A stretch of 12,782 bases of DNA, taken from positions 1 through 12,782 of the forward strand of contig JAAZKO010000068.1 of assembly GCA_012799795.1 (NCBI GenBank), written 5' to 3'. The position numbers were made by a program, and so were the translations under genes. This DNA comes from Minisyncoccota bacterium. GTDB taxonomy: Bacteria; Patescibacteriota; Microgenomatia; UBA1400; PJMF01. Of the stretch, positions 1 to 5,715 are shown one piece after another. Under the pieces are notes generated by a model. The model was not told where the DNA came from. It searched no databases and saw only the letters and a program-made list of their open reading frames with translations. Each line of letters begins with the position of its first letter. Within the stretch, counting starts at the first letter, position 1.

Positions 1-357
1 ACTCAGTAAGGTTCTTAGCTCGCCAGCCGTTCGATTATTATTATCACTTAAAGCCACAATCATCAGTGCAACTCCACCCGGCGCAAAAGCTTCATAGACT
101 ATCTCTCGAACTTGGTTTACTCCAGTTTTACCCAAAGCCACATCGATTGCTCGTTGAATCTTATCCTTTGGCATATTAACTGATCTAGCTTTTTCTAATA
201 TCAATCTTAAATTGGCATTAAGGCTCGGATCGCCAGACTTACCAGCTTTAACAGCAGCACGAATTTGTCGAGAAAATTGACTAAAAATTTTGCCCTTCAT
301 TTGGTCTTGGGCATTTTTACGATTTTTGATATTATTCCATTTACTGTGTCCCGACAT
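1..357 (-). CDS. yebC: YebC/PmpR-family protein, N-terminal part (runs off the window edge)
   Basis: The first 119 residues read MSGHSKWNNIKNRKNAQDQT onward, which is the canonical YebC/PmpR opening (family consensus MAGHSKWxNIKxRKxxQDxxRGK). It continues with the family's GGDPxxNxxLRxxIxKAxxxNMPKDxIxxAI-type segment (here SGDPSLNANLRLILEKARSVNMPKDKI), then YEAFAPGGVA and NRTAGELR. Family members are about 240-250 residues, so roughly half is present and the C-terminus lies beyond base 1. YebC proteins are cytoplasmic; they were first described as DNA-binding regulators, and some members act on ribosomes stalled at difficult proline stretches. The start at 357 is secure because the family begins exactly there. 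No Shine-Dalgarno precedes it; a -10 box lies 6 nt upstream, suggesting a leaderless mRNA. It is divergent from the TPR gene. Confidence 0.96.
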   Translation of the reverse strand, partial: MSGHSKWNNIKNRKNAQDQMKGKIFSQFSRQIRAAVKAGKSGDPSLNANLRLILEKARSVNMPKDKIQRAIDVALGKTGVNQVREIVYEAFAPGGVALMIVALSDNNNRTAGELRTLLS

Positions 358-363
358 ACTGCC

Positions 364-372
364 ATTATAACA
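364..372 (-). promoter_or_regulatory. Extended -10 promoter of yebC (predicted leaderless)
   Basis: Read on the minus strand, TGTTATAAT forms an extended -10 (TGn plus a perfect TATAAT at 369-364). Only 6 nt separate the box from the yebC ATG at 357, so the usual initiation distance puts the first transcribed base at or next to the A of ATG. No convincing -35 lies 15-18 nt upstream, which is tolerable for an extended -10. Confidence 0.6.
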
Positions 373-407
373 AAGCTTTAACAACCCCAGGCATTTGATT
401 TTGTGAG

Positions 408-436
408 TTGACAATTTTCTGGAGAAACTGTAACAT
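408..436 (+). promoter_or_regulatory. Sigma-70-type promoter of the TPR gene
   Basis: A perfect TTGACA (408-413) is followed after 17 nt by TAACAT (431-436). Transcription would start near 443. The short leader then carries a Shine-Dalgarno-like AGAAAGG (444-450), 12 nt before the ATG at 463. This is a conventional leadered promoter, unlike its divergent yebC neighbour. Confidence 0.65.
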
Positions 437-462
437 CCCCCCCAGAAAGGTCTATTAGCCAT

Positions 463-1221
463 ATGACAATGTCAAACAGCTCTCTGCTGCGAGCCAAAGC
501 CATTCAGGCAGTTAAAGACTCCGATTGGAAAAGCGCCATCCTTATTAATCAGGAAATTCTTGAGCAATCTCCAAAAAATTTAGAAGCAATGAATCGTTTG
601 GGTCTTGCTTATTTAAAGCTAAAAAAAGAAAAAGAAGCTAAAAAGATTTTTAAAAATGTCTTAAAGCTTGATCGTTCAAATATTATTGCCAATAAACATA
701 TAAGAAAAATAAAGAATAAAGAAAAAACTCCAGACGTGATCTTTAATCATAACGCTGATTTCATTGAAGAACCTGGTAAAAGTAAAATAATCTCTCTTCA
801 TCGTTTAACTAGTCGTTCTCAATTAGATAAGTTAAAAATTGGTCAAGAGTGCTATTTACAAATAAAAAACCGTTACATTAGTATCGTGGATGATAAGAAA
901 AAACACATTGGAGCTCTTCCAGAAGACATTTCTTTTCGTTTAAGTAAATTAATTAGTGATGGCAATCAATACAGTTGCGTTATTTATAAAATTGATGATA
1001 AACAGTGTTGCGTTCAACTTAAAGAAGCTTTTCGTTCAGCAAAAAACCAGCAACTCCAATCTTTCCCCAGTAAAAAAATTAACAACCAATTCAATCTTGG
1101 TGAGGACATTATTTTAGAAAAAGACATTCCTTTAGGAATTGTTAGCACCGATGAAGATGACGAGAATCAAAATGAAGGTTTAGAAACCGTCATGAAAAAA
1201 ATCGAAAGCTCTAATTCTTAA
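463..1221 (+). CDS. TPR-repeat protein with an unassigned C-terminal domain
   Basis: This 252-residue soluble protein has no signal peptide or membrane segment. Residues 8-85 form helical repeats with TPR spacing (for example NLEAMNRLGLAYLKLKKEKE, with conserved G/A/Y positions), a fold that mediates protein contacts. After a linker, residues about 105-192 form a second compact domain containing KIGQECYLQIKN, a KHIGALP turn and LSKLISDG. This loosely recalls HIRAN-like domains (G-x-lP followed by a helix and an iG turn), but that is only a resemblance. The tail is acidic (DEDDENQNE). Two in-frame ATGs (463 and 469) are possible; the first is used here. The last 42 bases overlap the convergent LytR_C gene. 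The function is unknown; the TPR part is fairly sure, the second domain is not assigned. Confidence 0.8.
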   Translation: MTMSNSSLLRAKAIQAVKDSDWKSAILINQEILEQSPKNLEAMNRLGLAYLKLKKEKEAKKIFKNVLKLDRSNIIANKHIRKIKNKEKTPDVIFNHNADFIEEPGKSKIISLHRLTSRSQLDKLKIGQECYLQIKNRYISIVDDKKKHIGALPEDISFRLSKLISDGNQYSCVIYKIDDKQCCVQLKEAFRSAKNQQLQSFPSKKINNQFNLGEDIILEKDIPLGIVSTDEDDENQNEGLETVMKKIESSNS

Positions 1222-2151
1222 TTGAGCTAAATCTTCAGCTAAAAAAATCACTGCCCCAGCCCGATATTGTTGCGCTAATTCACGATCAAAATTAACGGCC
1301 TTACTTGGCATTAGTTGTTGAAAACGATCTAATAATGATTGGCAGGCGACAATATTTGGATCAATTAATAAGGAACTCTCTGCCAAAATGTCTTGCCCGC
1401 TATCTCTCCTTACTACGGAGAAACCATCTTTTTCCAAGAGTTGAGCAAAAGCAGTGGCCATACCGCTCACCTCACTACTATTAATCACTGCCACTGGACA
1501 TTCAAATAACTTTCCATAACTGGCAGCAGTATTTCTTTCTAAAAAATTTGCTAATAATCTTTGTTTTTCTTCCTTACTGCTTACTTCATAATCACTAAAC
1601 CACTCCCAAGTCACTTGACCATGCTCCAAATAAAAAACTAAATTTTTAGCTCCTCTACTCTTCAACTCATTTAGCAAAAAATCTTCAAATTGAGCTTTTT
1701 TTTCTTCACTTAAGCTTTGTTGAGGATAATCAATCACCTGATCAACAAAAGCATTAAAAATCAAACTGTAAAATAAAATTTGCTCATCTCTACTCAATTC
1801 TTTATCGAGCTCTTCCTTAGTCCAATGTTGTAAGCTAAATCGGCTAAAATCAAAAACTTTAATTTTTTGCTCTACTGGGGTAAAAACTACCCAGGCAAAT
1901 GCTTGTTTATCATCTACTATTAAGAGCTGTTGATTACGCTTTAGTTGATGGCGCTTAATTAACTGATTCTTTACTAAATAGAATAAAAGAAGTCCTAATA
2001 AAATTAACAGAAACAGGGAAATAAAAAATAAGGACAATTTTTGCCAATTAAAAAAAGAGGATTTTTTTTTAGAACGCCGGACTTTTCTAGCTTTAACTTT
2101 TTTAGCCTTAAGTTTTTTCTGTTCTCGGCGAGATGGGCAGTAATCACGCAT
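1180..2151 (-). CDS. Single-pass membrane protein with C-terminal LytR_C domain
   Basis: The 323-residue protein starts with a very basic cytoplasmic stretch (residues 8-30, mostly Lys/Arg). One hydrophobic helix follows (about 38-60), then an extracellular part. Residues about 218-308 fit the LytR_C fold: CPVAVINSSEVSGMATAFAQ, then LLEKDGFSVV, ending in GAVIFLAEDL. This matches the family pattern V-x-V-x-N-x(3)-xSGxA ... L-x-x-xGF ... D-x-V-x-x-x-G-x-D. Residues 70-200 hold no recognisable LytR-CpsA-Psr catalytic motifs, so it is not a complete LCP glycopolymer ligase; an envelope role is inferred. It is last in the rpsB-tsf cluster, 61 nt after tsf. About 15 residues beyond the usual LytR_C end are encoded in the part running into the convergent TPR gene. 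No Shine-Dalgarno is evident before the start. Confidence 0.8.
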   Translation of the reverse strand: MRDYCPSRREQKKLKAKKVKARKVRRSKKKSSFFNWQKLSLFFISLFLLILLGLLLFYLVKNQLIKRHQLKRNQQLLIVDDKQAFAWVVFTPVEQKIKVFDFSRFSLQHWTKEELDKELSRDEQILFYSLIFNAFVDQVIDYPQQSLSEEKKAQFEDFLLNELKSRGAKNLVFYLEHGQVTWEWFSDYEVSSKEEKQRLLANFLERNTAASYGKLFECPVAVINSSEVSGMATAFAQLLEKDGFSVVRRDSGQDILAESSLLIDPNIVACQSLLDRFQQLMPSKAVNFDRELAQQYRAGAVIFLAEDLAQLRIRAFDFFHDGF

Positions 2152-2170
2152 AAGACAATTTTCAATTCTT

Positions 2171-2214
2171 AGTTTAGCAATTTTTAGTTTAGCAATTTTA
2201 GTTTAGCAATTTTT
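2171..2214. repeat. Three tandem copies of a 15-nt unit in the tsf/LytR_C gap
   Basis: AGTTTAGCAATTTTT occurs at 2171-2185, as a 14-nt version missing one T at 2186-2199, and again at 2200-2214. The last copy overlaps the first two bases of the tsf stop codon (complement, 2213-2215). Perfect adjacent copies with a homopolymer-length difference point to replication slippage. There is no dyad symmetry and no terminator shape. Confidence 0.9.
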
Positions 2215-2674
2215 ATTCTTTTTCAGCAACTTCAAAACGTACAAAACGACCTAAAACAATTTTTTCTCCAATTTTTCCTGATAAAGCTTTAATGGTCTTT
2301 TCTACATTTTGTTCACCTCTAATGAAATCTTGGGCTAAAAAATCATCTTTACTTTGAGGATCCATGGCCGCAACTTGCATTGCCAAATTTTTAGCTAAAT
2401 CAAGAAATTCTTCATTAGCCGCAACAAAATCAGTTTCGCAAAGCAATTCAAGCAAGCTGGCAATTTTACCGGTAGCATGGGTGTAACTAGCAATATACCC
2501 CATCCCAGCTTCTCGATCAGTGTTCTTCTCTGCTCTGGCTAAACCTTTTTCTTGAACATATTTTCTAGCCAACGTTAAGTCGCCCTTAGCTTCTTCTAAA
2601 GCCTTTTTACAGTCTATAATTCGGGCTTTAGTTTCTTGACGCAATTGCTTTACTAATTCAGTACTTACTGCCAT
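2213..2674 (-). CDS. tsf: Elongation factor Ts, short form
   Basis: EF-Ts is the cytoplasmic nucleotide-exchange factor that recycles EF-Tu-GDP to EF-Tu-GTP. The protein opens with the UBA-like domain (residues 4-45: LVKQLRQETKARIIDCKKAL, then a K/R-rich helix), followed by the core with the EF-Tu-contacting signature TDFVAANEEF at 81-90. It ends with KIGEKIVLGRFVRFE, the family's terminal strand. At 153 residues it is much shorter than E. coli EF-Ts (283) and shorter than the Thermus form (about 196). It keeps a single core subdomain and no coiled-coil insertion. It follows rpsB by 17 nt, the classical bacterial order, with an AAAGG Shine-Dalgarno before the ATG. The identification is secure. 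Confidence 0.97.
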   Translation of the reverse strand: MAVSTELVKQLRQETKARIIDCKKALEEAKGDLTLARKYVQEKGLARAEKNTDREAGMGYIASYTHATGKIASLLELLCETDFVAANEEFLDLAKNLAMQVAAMDPQSKDDFLAQDFIRGEQNVEKTIKALSGKIGEKIVLGRFVRFEVAEKE

Positions 2675-2691
2675 TTTTAACCTTTCAATGA

Positions 2692-3687
2692 CTATTTCCG
2701 TGCTGTTTTACCAGTATTGTAAGCAGTCTTTAAATAATTGACAATGTATGCAACACTTTTACTTGAATCATCATTGGCGGGAATAACGAGATCGATTTTT
2801 CTTGGATCAGCATTGCTATCTGCTATAGCTATTAATTCCACCCCTTCACTTGAAGATTCTTTAACAACAATCTGTTCTTTCTCTGAGTCCACTACAAAAA
2901 CACAATCGGGCTTGCCTTTTAGTCCTTGCAAGCCAAGAAAGAATCTTTCCAGCCTAGTCTTTTCTTTGTCTAATTGTAAACGCTCATATTTGGTATATTT
3001 ATCAAATTTTCCAGACTCAAGACCCTTTTTAATATCGCTCATTCTTTCAATAGATTTCTGCAATTGATCGAAGTTGGTTAATAAGCCACCCATCCAGCGA
3101 GAAACAATATAGAAACAACCCATTTCGTTGGCTGCCTCTTTAATAATTTCTCGAGCTGAACGCTTTGTACCAACCATTAACAAAGTTTTACCTTCTTTAG
3201 CTAAATCATAAAAACGTTGACCAGCCAATTTTAATTGCTCAGCAGTTTTTTCTAAATCAAAAATGTGTACTCCCCCTTCACTACCATAAATATAGGGTTC
3301 CATTTTAGGATACCACTTAGAAATTTTATGACCAAAATGACAGGTAGCTTCAAACATTTCTTGTAAATCAATTTCAGGTAGAGTACTTGACGGAACAGGT
3401 TCTTCGATGTTTTTATCTACTGTTTTGGAGATGCTTTCAGGGGTTTTTTTAGGAGCTTTGTTAGGAGAGGCAGCGGGCTTTTTTGCAGCACTCACGGGCT
3501 TTTTTGCAGCACTCACGGGCTCTTTTGCAGCACTCACTTTAGCACTGCTCTTTCTAGCACTGCTTTTTGCAATTTTTTTACTAGTGCTTTTTTTGCTGGG
3601 ACTAGCTTTACTTGCTGGTTTTTTTACAGCAAGTTTTTTACTTGCACTAGCTTTTTTAGTCTTGGAACTTGTTTTACTTTCAACCAT
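2692..3687 (-). CDS. rpsB: 30S ribosomal protein S2 with long lysine/alanine-rich N-terminal extension
   Basis: Residues about 106-331 are a full S2: the FEATCHFGHKISKWYPKM opening, YIYGSEGGVHIFDLEKT, VGTKRSAREII, the RWMGGLLTNFDQL motif and, near the end, DPRKIDLVIPANDD. S2 binds on the back of the 30S subunit and is needed for S1 docking in bacteria that have S1. The unusual part is residues 1-105: a low-complexity basic tail of Lys, Ala, Ser and Pro, resembling histone-H1-like tails. It includes three copies of VSAAK(K/E)P at 51-71. S2 in model bacteria starts directly at the globular domain. A good Shine-Dalgarno (AAGGAA, complement of 3691-3696) supports the ATG at 3687 and thus real translation of the tail. 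It heads the rpsB-tsf operon, with an 80-90-nt structured leader. Confidence 0.96.
   Translation of the reverse strand: MVESKTSSKTKKASASKKLAVKKPASKASPSKKSTSKKIAKSSARKSSAKVSAAKEPVSAAKKPVSAAKKPAASPNKAPKKTPESISKTVDKNIEEPVPSSTLPEIDLQEMFEATCHFGHKISKWYPKMEPYIYGSEGGVHIFDLEKTAEQLKLAGQRFYDLAKEGKTLLMVGTKRSAREIIKEAANEMGCFYIVSRWMGGLLTNFDQLQKSIERMSDIKKGLESGKFDKYTKYERLQLDKEKTRLERFFLGLQGLKGKPDCVFVVDSEKEQIVVKESSSEGVELIAIADSNADPRKIDLVIPANDDSSKSVAYIVNYLKTAYNTGKTARK
3475..3537 (-). repeat. Three 21-nt in-frame tandem repeats inside rpsB
   Basis: The 21-nt unit occurs at 3475-3495, 3496-3516 and 3517-3537. The first two copies are identical and the third differs by one base. On the minus strand each encodes VSAAK(K/E)P, so length changes stay in frame. 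The near-perfect DNA identity indicates recent expansion of the S2 tail rather than conserved protein sequence. Confidence 0.92.
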
Positions 3688-3702
3688 ATTTTCCTTGTTT
3701 AT

Positions 3703-3756
3703 TTCAGATTTTTTCTGAAAAAGCTCTAGGTATCCAATCAGGAAAAAGAGTACCTA
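3703..3756 (-). promoter_or_regulatory. Structured leader of rpsB (two hairpins)
   Basis: Between the predicted promoter and the rpsB start lie two inverted repeats. TAGGTA (3727-3732) pairs with TACCTA (3751-3756) around an 18-nt loop. TTCAGA (3703-3708) pairs with TCTGAA (3714-3719) around a 5-nt loop. The second ends just upstream of the Shine-Dalgarno. rpsB leaders are S2-autoregulated in some bacteria, so feedback control is possible here, but no known leader motif is recognised and both stems are short. Confidence 0.35.
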
Positions 3757-3782
3757 AACCCAAATTGATAATTAGAGTCTAA

Positions 3783-3791
3783 ATTGTATCA
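3783..3791 (-). promoter_or_regulatory. Candidate extended -10 promoter of the rpsB operon
   Basis: On the minus strand TGATACAAT gives TGn plus TACAAT (3788-3783), with transcription expected to start near 3776 and a leader of about 88 nt. A second -10-like TATAAT sits further upstream (3836-3831). Neither has a good -35. The rest of the 166-nt gap (3688-3853) holds no gene and no strong terminator for the upstream operon. Confidence 0.4.
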
Positions 3792-3853
3792 CAATTCCCC
3801 CTTAAATCCAGACATTAAAGTTTAATTAAAATTATAGGATGGTTTTTTAAATA

Positions 3854-4723
3854 TTATGGGGTATAGACCGGCGTATTATTAATTACTGAATACAGTAATG
3901 CTGACAAAATCACTGGAGATACGTTTTCGCTGTCAAAATCGGCCAAATGAGCGCCTTGCTCCTCTAGTTCTCGCGGCAAGTGGCTGGTGCTAATTATTTT
4001 GCCATTTTCAATTAGACACTCCAGTGCTGCAAAGTGTTGATTAGATTCTAAAACTAAACCGCTTTTTAAAGCCGCAAATAAATAACGGTCTAATAACTCC
4101 GGTTCAATTGGCTTACTCACTACTTCAATTAAATCACTGAAAGTATGCCCATGACCATTAACTAAGTGACTAGCTATATCCCAACGTAAAACTACTCGAT
4201 CATTACTAGGAAAGCAAAAGTCTTGACGTAGTTTTTCACGCAATTGCCAAAAATTTTCTTCAGGTAATTCCACCCCATATCGCCTGGCCAGTTGATGATT
4301 TTGTTGCCATTCACCACTTTCCTGCTGAATAAAAGAATTAATATCAGAACCAGCAAATAAAACCATTTGGCTTAGTAGTAAATTTAAGTCTTGGTCGCCA
4401 GTTCCATCAATGTTTTGACAGTGTTCGGGATGATTTTTTAAATCTTTAATTAAATTATCAACTTTACTCTGGGCTACTGTAGCAGCTCGAGCGGCACACT
4501 GTTCTTGATTTGGGTCAGAAAAGCAAATAACTTCTCTATGGACCAGAGTTTGAGCAGTTAAACGATTAATCAAATCTGCTAGAGCTAAAGCCTTTTTCTT
4601 ATTGCCAGTATTAATCACTAGAGCGCTTAGCTCGCTCATTAGTTTACGCAATTCTTCTTTTCTCAAAGATCTAATTTTTGCTTCTTGAGTAAGACGTTCG
4701 TTAGAAAAAACTGTTACTGACAT
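3854..4723 (-). CDS. Conserved-looking hypothetical protein, 289 aa
   Basis: I do not recognise this family. The protein is soluble, with no signal peptide or membrane helix. Residues 8-60 are strongly helical and charged (KIRSLRKEELRKLMSELSAL and following). Residues 60-135 contain four cysteines (C67, C76 and two more up to HPEHCQN), spaced too irregularly for a clear zinc ribbon. The middle has a His-rich stretch, HLVNGHGHTFSDL, and the C-terminus is mixed alpha/beta. It begins 3 nt after the stop of the 74-aa gene, so the two are almost surely co-translated, in one operon with a phosphoribosyltransferase. That tight spacing supports a real gene and hints at joint work with the small protein. 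No enzyme motif is visible and no function is proposed. Confidence 0.75.
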   Translation of the reverse strand: MSVTVFSNERLTQEAKIRSLRKEELRKLMSELSALVINTGNKKKALALADLINRLTAQTLVHREVICFSDPNQEQCAARAATVAQSKVDNLIKDLKNHPEHCQNIDGTGDQDLNLLLSQMVLFAGSDINSFIQQESGEWQQNHQLARRYGVELPEENFWQLREKLRQDFCFPSNDRVVLRWDIASHLVNGHGHTFSDLIEVVSKPIEPELLDRYLFAALKSGLVLESNQHFAALECLIENGKIISTSHLPRELEEQGAHLADFDSENVSPVILSALLYSVINNTPVYTP

Positions 4724-4726
4724 AAA

Positions 4727-4951
4727 TTAAAAATAAGTTAATTTTTCACTTTTAGTTTGCAGATTTTTTATTAATTTCTCTAATTCTTTAATTGCAGTCA
4801 AGGCTAAACAAGGCCTTTCTTCGTAGGGCAAAAGAGCCCAATAAAGGTTGAGTTGCAATTGGTAATCTTTCCCATCCTTAGCTTTTTTTAATAAAGCTCT
4901 TAATTCCTCCTCAGGCATATCTTTATAATTTAGTGCTTGCTCTTTGCTCAT
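4727..4951 (-). CDS. Small helical hypothetical protein, 74 aa
   Basis: This short soluble protein is predicted largely helical: a charged N-terminal half (MPEEELRALLKKAKDG), a central LYWALLPYEERPCL segment and a C-terminal amphipathic helix (AIKELEKLIKNLQTK). I know of no family match. A clear Shine-Dalgarno (AGAAAGG on the minus strand, about 4957-4963) lies just after the stop of the upstream phosphoribosyltransferase gene and before the ATG at 4951, which supports translation. The gap to the upstream gene is 12 nt and to the downstream 289-aa gene 3 nt, so it sits in the middle of a three-gene operon. An adaptor or partner role for the 289-aa protein is only a guess from spacing. Confidence 0.72.
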   Translation of the reverse strand: MSKEQALNYKDMPEEELRALLKKAKDGKDYQLQLNLYWALLPYEERPCLALTAIKELEKLIKNLQTKSEKLTYF

Positions 4952-4963
4952 AGTTAGACCTTT

Positions 4964-5578
4964 CTACTTGTTTTCTTTTTTTGCAAAGTACTTGATAATC
5001 GTTTTACTAAAATTTAATTTTTTTAACCTATCGTTAATCTCTGAATCAGCAACCCCCTGTTTTCGCCAGTTACTTGATAAAAGACCACTCATTTCTCTGA
5101 CTTCGAAAGGAAAAATAATCCAGGAGTTAGTCATACTCGCATAATAATCAGGGGTGATCGCTGAGCGTTCTTTGAAAAAGAGAGTGGCAGTTTTAACTTC
5201 AGCTGCTCCCTGCTCTAGTAAATAATCACCAGCAAAGATTAATGATTCTCCAGTATCAGCTATATCATCAAATAATAAAATTTTTTTACCTTCAACACTA
5301 ATTGGTAAATCTTGATAAACCTCTGGTTCGCTCAAGCGCTGATTAATCCCAGAGTAAAATCTGATACCCAAACTCACTAAATTGGGCATGGCTAAATAAT
5401 CTACCAAACTACGGCTCATCGGCCAAGCCCCTTTAGCCAAAGCTACCAGCAAATCAAATTCTTCTCCTGATTCAATCACTTGCTTAGCCAATTCAAAACT
5501 AAGTTGGTTTAAATCCTGCCAGCTAGGCGTAATATATCGAGCTGGATCGTGTTTAAAAGCTATATAATCTAATCGCAT
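4964..5578 (-). CDS. Type I phosphoribosyltransferase (COG2236/Hpt-like)
   Basis: The 204-residue protein carries the type I PRTase PRPP-binding loop LLFDDIADTGESL (residues 101-113), with the acidic pair and the TG(E)S/T phosphate loop. Upstream are VALAKGAWPMSRSLVDYL (45-62) and a VSLGIRFYSG strand. A NSWIIFPFE motif (151-159) is typical of the COG2236 Hpt-like group, whose members act on 6-oxopurines (hypoxanthine, xanthine, guanine) in purine salvage. The exact base cannot be told from sequence. The ATG at 5578 is preferred because homologous proteins begin shortly before the YITPSWQDL segment; an in-frame TTG at 5614 would add 12 residues. Neither start has a strong Shine-Dalgarno. It is first in an operon with two uncharacterised genes. 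Confidence 0.87.
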   Translation of the reverse strand: MRLDYIAFKHDPARYITPSWQDLNQLSFELAKQVIESGEEFDLLVALAKGAWPMSRSLVDYLAMPNLVSLGIRFYSGINQRLSEPEVYQDLPISVEGKKILLFDDIADTGESLIFAGDYLLEQGAAEVKTATLFFKERSAITPDYYASMTNSWIIFPFEVREMSGLLSSNWRKQGVADSEINDRLKKLNFSKTIIKYFAKKENK

Positions 5579-5639
5579 CTTTTTTTTATTCTTTAATAAA
5601 AAAAGAGCGCTCAACTTTTCTTATTCACTTGGTTTCCTC

Positions 5640-5655
5640 TTGACTCAAAAGTCAA
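5640..5655. promoter_or_regulatory. 16-nt palindrome upstream of the phosphoribosyltransferase operon
   Basis: TTGACT-caaa-AGTCAA is a perfect 6-bp dyad with a 4-nt spacer in the 137-nt region before the PRTase ATG. Each arm reads as a -35-like TTGACT, but no convincing -10 follows at the right distance on the minus strand. It could be a small operator or chance. The same gap also holds two direct GCTTAAC copies (5681-5687, 5705-5711). Confidence 0.3.
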
Positions 5656-5715
5656 AATTCGTTGCTTGGGAATACGAAAAGCTTAACGCTCCTTCGCACT
5701 CTTCGCTTAACTTAG

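Noticed and set aside
1180..2151. Full LytR-CpsA-Psr ligase
   Set aside because: Only the LytR_C domain is present; the catalytic LCP arginine and aspartate motifs are not visible.
3475..3537. Three direct repeats, considered as a CRISPR fragment
   Set aside because: The units are adjacent without spacers and encode in-frame VSAAK(K/E)P in S2.
3407..3718. A long plus-strand open frame (Leu/Phe/Ala-rich, with FFAALTG-like repeats) opposite the S2 tail
   Set aside because: It is the antisense shadow of the Lys/Ala-rich S2 extension. Its apparent repeats are the same 21-nt units, and there is no supporting start signal.
4964..5578. PyrR or uracil phosphoribosyltransferase
   Set aside because: The ADTGESL loop together with the NSWIIFPFE motif fits the COG2236 purine-type group better, and there is no RNA-binding leader or pyrimidine gene nearby.
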